DNA from: VMCP01 sp964408945
GTDB lineage: Bacteria; Bacteroidota; Bacteroidia; NS11-12g; UBA955
NCBI GenBank assembly: GCA_964408945.1
Contig: CAYPBJ010000061.1
Span: 1 to 5,167 of the forward strand
Length of the DNA: 5,167 bases
Direction of reading: 5' to 3'
The notes beneath the pieces were generated by a model, which saw only the letters and a program-made list of their open reading frames with translations, was not told the DNA's origin and did no database searches. The position numbers were made by a program, and so were the translations under genes. Shown here piece after piece: positions 1 to 5,167 of this stretch; positions within the stretch are counted from its first letter, which is position 1; each line of letters begins with the position of its first letter.

Positions 1-151
1 GGGTCGGGGGGCGGAGACCAGACTACGGACTACGGACTACCGACTACCGACTACAGACTACAGACCACAGACTACAGACTACAGACTACAGACCACAGAC
101 TACGGACTACAGACTACAGACTACAGACCACAGACCACCGACTACCGACCT
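1..151. repeat. Heptamer tandem array, copy 1 (left end cut by the window)
   Basis: Written in 7-nt units starting with C, positions 5-144 are 20 units in unbroken register, followed by a near-unit (ccgacct, 145-151). The first two units are G-rich (cggggggc region at 5-18); the next 18 are of the type C-N-GAC-Y-A, mostly CAGACTA, with CGGACTA, CCGACTA and CAGACCA as variants. Positions 1-4 (gggt) look like the end of another G-rich unit, so the head probably continues to the left. The array covers the last 38 nt of the glycosyltransferase gene, supplying its final 11 codons and its stop. It has the same unit type, junction and orientation as the array at 1539-1769. No inverted repeats, target duplications or transposase are visible. 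Confidence 0.93.
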
Positions 152-908
152 TCATCTTTATTCCTATTCCATACTTCGTGAAGCCCTCAATCATTTGAGA
201 GAGGCAAATCACGAAGCCGGTCCAGCCGAATAAAAATCCGCGTTTGAAAAAGTAATTTCTTACAAATTTAAACGGGGGACTGAAAATCAATTTGAGTAAC
301 AATGTTGGCCACGGAAGTGTTTTGCAGTAGTGGGCGCCAATTTTTCCGTATTGCAAAGATTTCTTAAATACCGCTTTGTTGTTTGGGTAGGAATAGTGCG
401 ATAAATCGCCCTTTAGTTCGCCTTTTACCAAGCCGATTCCGCGCTTTAGTTGGAAGCGATCGTGTGGATTAATGCCTTGCCATTGTCCGTCGATTCGGTT
501 CCAAAGTCGAAGTTTTCTGTCGGGATACCAGCCGCAGCCCGTTACCGCGAGTTTTCCGACAAAATTTCTTCGGTTCATGTAATATCCTGAGCATGGAAAA
601 CCGTCGAGTTTTTCGGTTCGAATGGATTCGATGAGCTCGTCGGAGAGCGCTTCGTCAGCATCTAAACTCAAAACGAAATCATATTGAGCTTTGTCTTTTG
701 CGAAATTTTTCTGCTGTATATGTCCCTCGAAAACATTTTGAATGACTCGAGCACCCAAGTTTTCGGCAATTTCAACGGTGCGATCTTGGCTGAAGCTGTC
801 AACCACTAAAATATCATCGGCGACGTCTCGAAGCGAACCAATGCATCGCGCAATGTGTGCTTCCTCATTGTAAGCAATGATGACGGCCGATAATTTTTGT
901 TTTGCCAT
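114..908 (-). CDS. Glycosyltransferase family 2, WaaE/KdtX-like (LPS core or related glycan)
   Basis: Predicted cytoplasmic, membrane-associated GT-A glycosyltransferase that transfers a sugar from a nucleotide sugar to a growing surface glycan; the family includes the lipopolysaccharide core glucosyltransferase WaaE/KdtX. Visible signatures in the 264-aa product are the N-terminal nucleotide-binding strand SAVIIAYNEE (7-16), VVDSFSQDRT (35-44), the metal-binding DxD as SLDADE (81-86), and the family-typical WYPDRKLRLWNR (127-138). A C-terminal hydrophobic/basic part (200-245) probably touches the membrane. I chose ATG 908 because it directly precedes the conserved first strand; the frame could start at TTG 932, but that would overlap the rnhB stop. 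It lies 16 nt after rnhB on the same strand and is probably cotranscribed with it. Oddity: residues 254-264 (VGSRWSVVCSL) and the TAG are encoded by the heptamer array, so the natural end was probably just after residue 253. The acceptor and sugar cannot be read from the sequence. Confidence 0.9.
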   Translation of the reverse strand: MAKQKLSAVIIAYNEEAHIARCIGSLRDVADDILVVDSFSQDRTVEIAENLGARVIQNVFEGHIQQKNFAKDKAQYDFVLSLDADEALSDELIESIRTEKLDGFPCSGYYMNRRNFVGKLAVTGCGWYPDRKLRLWNRIDGQWQGINPHDRFQLKRGIGLVKGELKGDLSHYSYPNNKAVFKKSLQYGKIGAHYCKTLPWPTLLLKLIFSPPFKFVRNYFFKRGFLFGWTGFVICLSQMIEGFTKYGIGIKMKVGSRWSVVCSL

Positions 909-924
909 AATTGACGAATCAAAG

Positions 925-1539
925 TTATTCAAATAATCCCAATTGTCGCGGCAACAGTTGAAAACTCATTCGGTGGTGCGGCGTTGGTCCATGAGCCTTA
1001 ATGGCTTCTCGATGAGCGACAGTAGGATATCCGGCGTTGGTCACCCACCCGTATTGAGGGAATTCCAACGATAGGTTTTCCATGTACTCGTCTCTGTGAG
1101 TTTTTGCGAGGATGCTTGCAGCGGCAATGTGCACGAATCGGGCATCGCCCTTGACGAAGGTTTCGTGAGGGATATTTTTGAATTTCTTGAATCGATTACC
1201 GTCCACGGCAATCAAATCTATAGGTACATTCATTTGGGCTTCCACCTGCTCAATGGCGCGATGCATAGCTAAAATACTGGCATTCAATATGTTGATTTTG
1301 TCAATTTCTGCCTCGCTGGCCCATCCCACAGCCCAAAACAGAGCATTCGCCTCTATATAATTTCGCAGCTCGTCTCTGTTGGATTTGCTCACTTGTTTGC
1401 TATCATTCAACACCGGATGATAAAATCCATCAGGCAAAATCACCGCCGCCGCCGTTACCGGACCAGCCAAACAACCCCTGCCGGCCTCGTCGCAGCCAAT
1501 TTCAAAAGGGAGTTGGGAGGATTTGATTATTAGTGACAT
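925..1539 (-). CDS. rnhB: Ribonuclease HII
   Basis: Cytoplasmic endonuclease that cuts the RNA strand of RNA-DNA hybrids and starts removal of single ribonucleotides misincorporated into DNA. The product has 204 aa, a normal length for bacterial RNase HII. Catalytic features are intact: the DEAGRG motif (17-22, acidic residues D17 and E18), LNDSK (45-49), VDGN with D113, KGDA with D132, then IAAASILAKTHRD (138-150) ending in the fourth acidic position, D150. The C-terminal substrate-contact region GYPTVAHREAI...HHRMSF (170-193) is also present. ATG 1539 is the only sensible start: it sits 16 codons before DEAGRG, and upstream in frame there is a stop at 1564-1566. There is no Shine-Dalgarno sequence; the leader is C-rich repeat on the coding strand (CCCGAAACCC before ATG). 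The transporter gene lies upstream and the glycosyltransferase 16 nt downstream. No promoter motif is seen in the 220-nt repeat leader, so readthrough from the transporter is plausible. Confidence 0.97.
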   Translation of the reverse strand: MSLIIKSSQLPFEIGCDEAGRGCLAGPVTAAAVILPDGFYHPVLNDSKQVSKSNRDELRNYIEANALFWAVGWASEAEIDKINILNASILAMHRAIEQVEAQMNVPIDLIAVDGNRFKKFKNIPHETFVKGDARFVHIAAASILAKTHRDEYMENLSLEFPQYGWVTNAGYPTVAHREAIKAHGPTPHHRMSFQLLPRQLGLFE

Positions 1540-1769
1540 GGGTTTCGGGTTTCGGGGGGCGGGTTACGGGTATCGGGTTACGGGTTACGGGGGGCGGGTA
1601 CCAGACTACGGACTATGGACTACAGACTTTGGACCACTGACTACAGACCACAGACTACAGACTACAGACTACGGACCACCGACCACAGACTACAGACCAC
1701 AGACTACAGACCACAGACTACAGACTACAGACTACAGACTACGGACTACAGACCACAGACTAATGACCA
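1539..1769. repeat. Heptamer tandem array, copy 2 (complete), filling the transporter-rnhB spacer
   Basis: From 1539 to 1762 the sequence is 32 consecutive 7-nt units with no insertion or deletion, followed by one degenerate unit (atgacca, 1763-1769). Units 1-9 (1539-1601) are G-rich: tgggttt, cgggttt, cgggggg, cgggtta, cgggtat, cgggtta, cgggtta, cgggggg, cgggtac. Units 10-32 are of the type Y-N-GAC-Y-A: GAC at unit positions 3-5 is invariant in all 23, position 7 is A in 22, and position 6 is T in 16 and C in 7. The array touches both flanking genes: its first base is part of the rnhB start codon, and unit 32 contains the transporter's TAG. It therefore makes up the whole intergenic region, with no unique sequence left. 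Confidence 0.96.
1540..1601 (+). other. G-rich head of array 2, potential G-quadruplex (plus strand) / i-motif (minus strand)
   Basis: Nine heptamers each give a run of at least three G separated by four bases (GGG-N4 periodicity; two runs are six G long). This satisfies the usual G3-N(1-7) quadruplex pattern several times over. The G-rich strand is the rnhB template strand, so the rnhB leader RNA would be C-rich and would not itself form a quadruplex. Whether the structure forms is inference. The head of copy 1 (positions 1-18) retains only part of this. Confidence 0.6.
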
Positions 1770-3184
1770 ACTTCCGCTGGCCCAATTTCTACGCCCTGCT
1801 TCGCCAAGTTGCGCTTGGTGGTCATTGCGTAAAATGCTAAGTATGCGAAGCAAACAACACCTACCCAATACGATTGAGAGATGCCAATGCTTTCAGATAG
1901 TTTTCCTTGGAATACGCTCACAAAACCGCCGCCCATGATCATCATGATCAAGAAGTTGGAGCCTTGTCCCGTGCTTTTTCCCAAACCGGCGATCGATAAG
2001 GTGAAAATGCATGGCCATAGGGTAGAGCAGAACAATCCTACAGAAATGAAGGCAAACATCCCCAGAGATCCCCCGGAAAAAATACCGATGATCAGCATGA
2101 GAATGCCGGTGAGTGAGTATAGAAATAGTTGCGTGGCAGGATTTCCTTTGCTCAAAAGATCAAGGACGATGAGCAATACGATAATGGCCGAGTAGTTGTA
2201 AAAAATGGAGACATCGGTGCCGGCTAAGGTGTTTACACCCAAGAAAATACCGAAGGCCACGAAGGGCAAAACGAACCTCAAAACCTGCTTCATGGTAGCG
2301 CTGATGTTGAAGGCAGACGCGGCGCTGGTCCAACGACCAATCATCAACGATGCCCAAAATAAAGAGATATAGGGTGCCACTTTGTTGGTGTCATAACCCA
2401 TGTTGTGTTTGAGGTATTCGGGGAGGTTGGATGCGGTCGAAACTTCCACACCTACGTACAAAAAGATGGCAATCATACCCATCCAAAGTTGGGGGTAGCT
2501 CAATGCCGATTTAACGGTTTCGTTTGAGGATGTGCTGGCATCGTCTGATTCGGACGACATATCGGTCTTTAGGTTCCAAAAAATGATTCCGAACAGTAAA
2601 AACAATCCGCCGAGAACCAAATAAGGCACTTTCACCGCCGAAATGTCCATGCTGGATGCTCCGCCGGCGCCCAATTCACCGAAAACGGCAAAACTCACCA
2701 ACAACGGACCCACCGTGGTTCCTAGGTTGTTGATGCCGCCGGCCATGCTCAAACGCTGGCTTCCGGTTTCAGGACTACCCAACAAAATGGCCAACGGATT
2801 GGCCGCCGTTTGTTGGAAAGAAAATCCGATGCCCACAACAATAAGTCCCCCGAGAAGCAAATTAAACGACGCTGAATCTGCTGCGGGTATGAACAATAAG
2901 GTTCCTAAAGTGCTGATGAAAAGTCCCACGGCAATACCCTTTCCGTAGCCTAAACGCTTGATGAGGTCGAATTTAAAGAACTGAATCATTCCCAAATAAA
3001 TGAGCGATCCCAAGGTGTACGCCACGTAGAAGGCGAAGGCAATCATCTGGCTTTTTCCTTGCGATAAATGCAATTTGTCTTTAAAAACGGGGATTAATAT
3101 GTCGTTGCTGGCAGCAACGAATCCCCAGAAAAAGAAAACGCTGACCAAAACAGCGAATAAACGGGTGGCTTTTGAATTATTCAT
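1760..3184 (-). CDS. MFS sugar:H+ symporter, FucP (FHS) family
   Basis: Predicted 12-helix inner-membrane sugar importer of the fucose/galactose/glucose:H+ symporter family of the major facilitator superfamily. The 474-aa product begins with family-typical FFFWGFVAASNDILIPVFK (17-35); the ND pair (27-28) corresponds to the substrate/proton Asp region of E. coli FucP. It continues with the helix 4-5 motif GIGFSFQQTAANPLAILLG (118-136), INNLG (151-155), a hydrophilic acidic/serine central loop (about 205-225) dividing the two six-helix halves, and SLFWASLMIGRW (274-285) and MGGGFVSVFQG (417-427) in the second half. The equivalent of FucP Glu135 is Gln (Q125), arguing against simple fucose specificity; glucose, galactose or N-acetylglucosamine are alternatives. 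ATG 3184 is chosen because the family motif follows directly and a promoter lies just upstream; the frame is open to 3316, but that part overlaps the divergent gene. Its TAG lies in the first tail unit of the repeat array. Confidence 0.92.
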   Translation of the reverse strand: MNNSKATRLFAVLVSVFFFWGFVAASNDILIPVFKDKLHLSQGKSQMIAFAFYVAYTLGSLIYLGMIQFFKFDLIKRLGYGKGIAVGLFISTLGTLLFIPAADSASFNLLLGGLIVVGIGFSFQQTAANPLAILLGSPETGSQRLSMAGGINNLGTTVGPLLVSFAVFGELGAGGASSMDISAVKVPYLVLGGLFLLFGIIFWNLKTDMSSESDDASTSSNETVKSALSYPQLWMGMIAIFLYVGVEVSTASNLPEYLKHNMGYDTNKVAPYISLFWASLMIGRWTSAASAFNISATMKQVLRFVLPFVAFGIFLGVNTLAGTDVSIFYNYSAIIVLLIVLDLLSKGNPATQLFLYSLTGILMLIIGIFSGGSLGMFAFISVGLFCSTLWPCIFTLSIAGLGKSTGQGSNFLIMMIMGGGFVSVFQGKLSESIGISQSYWVGVVCFAYLAFYAMTTKRNLAKQGVEIGPAEVGH

Positions 3185-3217
3185 GCGGTTATTGTTTGAC
3201 TTACAATATGAGAATGC

Positions 3218-3247
3218 CAAAACTATGAATTTTTTTGAAGATATCAA
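3218..3247 (-). promoter_or_regulatory. Bacteroidota-type promoter for the sugar transporter
   Basis: On the minus strand a TTG (3247-3245) is followed after exactly 19 nt by TAGTTTTG (3225-3218), a perfect fit to the Bacteroidota sigma factor -7 element TANNTTTG with its -33 TTG at normal spacing. Transcription would begin near 3211, giving a leader of about 27 nt before ATG 3184, which supports that start over longer alternatives. The element lies in the 80-nt divergent spacer (3185-3264). For the plus-strand aminotransferase only imperfect candidates are seen there: TTTG at 3171 with TATTGTTTG at 3190, and TATTTTCG at 3253. Confidence 0.65.
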
Positions 3248-3264
3248 TTGATTATTTTCGTGGC

Positions 3265-4434
3265 ATGCAGCAATTGCAAAGCAAATTACCGTGGGTGGGA
3301 GAGTCCATCTTCTCAAAAATGTCGAGAATGGCCCTGGAAGAAAACGCGATCAACCTATCGCAGGGATTTCCCGAATTTCAGCCGCCGCCCGCGTTGATTG
3401 AGGCCATTCATCAGGCATCGTTGGCGGGGAAAAATCAATATACCCCCATGCCAGGAACGCCCGAGCTGCGTCATGCCATCGCTAACAAGGAGCTGCAAAT
3501 TCACCGACATTCAGTTAACGCTGATTCCGAAATTACGGTCACTCCCGGCGCAACGGCTGGTTTGTACACCGCCATTCAAGCCTTGGTTCGCCCCGGCGAC
3601 GAGGCCATCATCGTTGAACCCGCTTACGACTCTTACCGTCCTGCTATTGAACTTGCCGGTGGCATGTGCGTTGCCGTAAAATACAATTTGGATGATTTTT
3701 CTTTTCCTTGGGATGCTTTTACGGCCGCCATCACTTCAAAAACTCGGTTGATCATCATCAACACGCCCCACAATCCGTTGGGGGTCGTTTTTACAGCCGC
3801 CGACTTTGAAAGGTTATATCAACTCATTAAAAATCATAACATTAGAGTAATCTCTGACGAAGTGTATGAGCACATCGTTTTTGACGGACAAAAACACTAT
3901 AGTATTTGGATGCACGAGGGACTGAGAGCGCGCGCTGTCAAAGTGTCTTCCTTCGGAAAAACCTTCCATTCAACCGGTTGGAAAATGGGATATCTAATGG
4001 CGCCTGTCGACATCACCCAAGAAATTCGCAAAGTGTTCCAGTTTTTGGCCTTTTCGGTTCATTCCACCACCCAATTCGGTTTGGCTCAATACATGAACGC
4101 CCATGCCGAGTGGGAGCCTTCGCTGTCTGATTTTTACCAAAAGAAGCGCGATTTATTCATCGACGCATTGGGCAACAACACCGCTTTCAGGGTCATGCCT
4201 TGTCAGGGATCTTATTTTGCCGTATTGAATTACGGAAATTTATCGAATTTGTCCGATCAAGTATTTGCCGAAATCGTCACCCGCCAATTCAAACTGGCGT
4301 CTATTCCCATCAACGCCTTCATCACAGAGCAGCCGGTAACGAAACTTTTGCGTTTTTGTTTTGCAAAAAACGACGATACCCTTCTAAATTCGGTTGAAAT
4401 TTTGCACCGCATTTCCACTCAATATCACGACTAA
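3265..4434 (+). CDS. ybdL: PLP-dependent class I aminotransferase, YbdL-like (methionine/glutamine transaminase)
   Basis: Cytoplasmic fold-type I aminotransferase. E. coli YbdL, which it resembles along its whole length, prefers methionine and other hydrophobic or aromatic amino acids; related enzymes use glutamine to re-aminate 2-oxo acids. Motifs in the 389-aa product: INLSQGFPEF (29-38), NQYTPMPGTPELR (57-69), the PLP phosphate region TPGATAGLY (93-101), NTPHNPLG (166-173, N170 contacts the cofactor), ISDEVYEH (196-203, D198 pairs with the pyridine nitrogen, Y201 with O3'), the lysine motif SSFGKTFHSTGWK (228-240, K232 as Schiff-base lysine), and LLRFCFAK (361-368, R363 binds the substrate carboxylate). 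All key residues are present. ATG 3265 matches the YbdL N-terminus (QSKLPWVG soon after the start); the frame also allows TTG 3235, but the extension is not family-like. It lies 3 nt before the omega-amidase gene, so the two are almost certainly cotranscribed and likely act in sequence. Confidence 0.94.
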   Translation: MQQLQSKLPWVGESIFSKMSRMALEENAINLSQGFPEFQPPPALIEAIHQASLAGKNQYTPMPGTPELRHAIANKELQIHRHSVNADSEITVTPGATAGLYTAIQALVRPGDEAIIVEPAYDSYRPAIELAGGMCVAVKYNLDDFSFPWDAFTAAITSKTRLIIINTPHNPLGVVFTAADFERLYQLIKNHNIRVISDEVYEHIVFDGQKHYSIWMHEGLRARAVKVSSFGKTFHSTGWKMGYLMAPVDITQEIRKVFQFLAFSVHSTTQFGLAQYMNAHAEWEPSLSDFYQKKRDLFIDALGNNTAFRVMPCQGSYFAVLNYGNLSNLSDQVFAEIVTRQFKLASIPINAFITEQPVTKLLRFCFAKNDDTLLNSVEILHRISTQYHD

Positions 4435-4437
4435 AAC

Positions 4438-5167
4438 ATGAACGTTTATCTGGTTCAAACCGAGCTCAAATGGGAAAATCCCAACGCCAATCTCTTGCGT
4501 TTGACATGGCACATCAATCAAACTCAGCCGCAATCGCTGATTGTGCTCCCCGAAATGTTCGCCACCGGATTCACCATGAATCCGCAGCAGCACGCCCAGT
4601 CGATGTCTGATTTGGCAGTCACTTGGATGAAAGAAATGAGTCAAGACCGCTGCATCTGCGGAAGTTTGAGCATCTCTGAAAACGGCCATTTCTACAATCG
4701 TTTTTTGGCCATATACAACGGCGAAATCATCGCCCAATACGACAAGCGGCACCTGTTCTCATACGCCGGCGAGCACGAGCATTATCAGTCGGGTACTGAC
4801 GCTGTTGTTTTTGATTTCTTGGGATGGAAAATCGCTCCCTTCATCTGTTACGACCTCCGATTCCCCAGCTGGATCCGCCAACAAGCGGGTGTTGATTTGA
4901 TGTTATTCGTGGCTAACTGGCCCAAATCGAGAATGTTAGCATGGAACACGCTCTTACGCGCTCGCGCCATCGAAAACCAATGTTACGTAATTGGCGTAAA
5001 CCGCATTGGCGACGACGGCAACAGCATTCCCCATTCAGGATGCTCACAAGTCATCAACTTCGCCGGCGACTACCTCATCGAACCCCAATCAGACCGCGAG
5101 ATGCTTTTACACCAATACTTGGAGCAGGGCCCCTTGACCGCCTTCCGCGCGCGGTTTCCGTTTTTGG
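4438..5167 (+). CDS. yafV: Omega-amidase (nitrilase superfamily), YafV-like, 3' end cut by the window
   Basis: Predicted cytoplasmic C-N hydrolase that converts alpha-ketoglutaramate (and alpha-ketosuccinamate) to 2-oxoglutarate (oxaloacetate) and ammonia. The visible 243 residues show the nitrilase catalytic residues: E39 in LPEMFATGF, K103 in YDKRHLF, a second glutamate E112 in the AGEHEHY stretch, and nucleophile C137 in CYDLRFP. Further YafV-like stretches are FVANWP (157-162), RARAIENQCYVIGVNRIG (174-191) and a terminal FRARFP (236-241). E. coli YafV has about 256 aa and ends about ten residues after this last motif, so little is missing. ATG 4438 follows the aminotransferase TAA by 3 nt, implying translational coupling. 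The pairing with a YbdL-type transaminase matches the glutamine transaminase/omega-amidase (glutaminase II) route linked to methionine salvage: removing alpha-ketoglutaramate pulls the transamination forward. The identification of the family is firm; the physiological substrate is inferred. Confidence 0.93.
   Translation, partial: MNVYLVQTELKWENPNANLLRLTWHINQTQPQSLIVLPEMFATGFTMNPQQHAQSMSDLAVTWMKEMSQDRCICGSLSISENGHFYNRFLAIYNGEIIAQYDKRHLFSYAGEHEHYQSGTDAVVFDFLGWKIAPFICYDLRFPSWIRQQAGVDLMLFVANWPKSRMLAWNTLLRARAIENQCYVIGVNRIGDDGNSIPHSGCSQVINFAGDYLIEPQSDREMLLHQYLEQGPLTAFRARFPFL

Noticed and set aside
1..151. CRISPR array
   Set aside because: The repeats are 7 nt, directly adjacent, with no spacers, and no cas genes are present.
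909..932. TTG start for the glycosyltransferase, adding eight residues
   Set aside because: It overlaps the rnhB stop, and the added residues are not family-like; ATG 908 is just before the conserved first strand.
1540..1759. Intrinsic terminator or hairpin between transporter and rnhB
   Set aside because: The tail strand contains GACTA but not its complement TAGTC, so the array cannot fold on itself into a stem, and no T-run follows.
1523..1840. Plus-strand open frame of 105 codons rich in TTDYR/TTDHR repeats
   Set aside because: It is the heptamer array read through; the absence of stops follows from the unit sequence. Its ends are antisense to rnhB and the transporter, and no family is recognisable.
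1615..1938. Plus-strand open frame of 107 codons over the same array
   Set aside because: Same array in another frame, continuing antisense into the transporter gene; the peptide repeat is a product of the 7-nt period.
1934..1952. Near-palindrome with repeated ATGATC motifs
   Set aside because: It lies inside the transporter gene and is explained by the codons for its Met/Ile-rich helix (FLIMMIMGGG).
3171..3198. Possible plus-strand promoter for the aminotransferase (TTTG, 15 nt, TATTGTTTG)
   Set aside because: The spacer is short and the -7 element has one extra base compared with TANNTTTG; too weak to annotate.
3185..3316. N-terminal extension of the transporter frame (44 more codons)
   Set aside because: It would start inside the divergent aminotransferase gene and cross the transporter's own promoter; the family-like sequence begins right after ATG 3184.
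4384..4752. Minus-strand open frame of 122 codons
   Set aside because: It is antisense to the 3' end of the aminotransferase and the well-supported omega-amidase; no family resemblance.

Overview
The window looks like a chromosomal stretch of a Bacteroidota bacterium, possibly Flavobacteriales-like. Four things suggest this. None of the five genes has a recognisable Shine-Dalgarno sequence. The one convincing promoter has the Bacteroidota form (TTG, 19 nt, TAGTTTTG, matching TANNTTTG). The FucP-type sugar porter and the YbdL/YafV-type pair are also compatible. This is inference from style; no marker gene is present.

Layout: positions 1-3184 are read on the minus strand and 3265-5167 on the plus strand, around a short divergent control region (3185-3264). 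In minus-strand order come a 12-helix FucP-family sugar transporter (3184 to 1760), a 220-nt spacer made wholly of 7-bp repeats, ribonuclease HII (rnhB, 1539 to 925), and 16 nt further a family 2 (WaaE/KdtX-like) glycosyltransferase (908 to 114). The glycosyltransferase runs into a second copy of the same repeat, which is cut by the left window edge. On the plus strand come a YbdL-like class I aminotransferase (3265-4434) and, 3 nt later, a YafV-like omega-amidase of the nitrilase superfamily (4438 to beyond the window end). These two plausibly form one pathway: the transaminase uses glutamine or methionine as amino donor, and the amidase hydrolyses the alpha-ketoglutaramate formed from glutamine, making the exchange irreversible.

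The protein-coding genes are ordinary. The unexplained part is the pair of heptamer arrays (1-151 and 1539-1769). Each has a G-rich head (units like CGGGTTA or CGGGGGG) that passes without loss of register into a tail of CAGACTA/CAGACCA units. Both share a nearly identical head-tail junction and the same orientation relative to the genes. On the coding strand the tail carries TAG once per unit, and the stop codons of both genes that run into an array lie inside it. The second array also forms the entire 5' leader of rnhB. No RNA gene, CRISPR array, insertion sequence or convincing hairpin terminator was seen.
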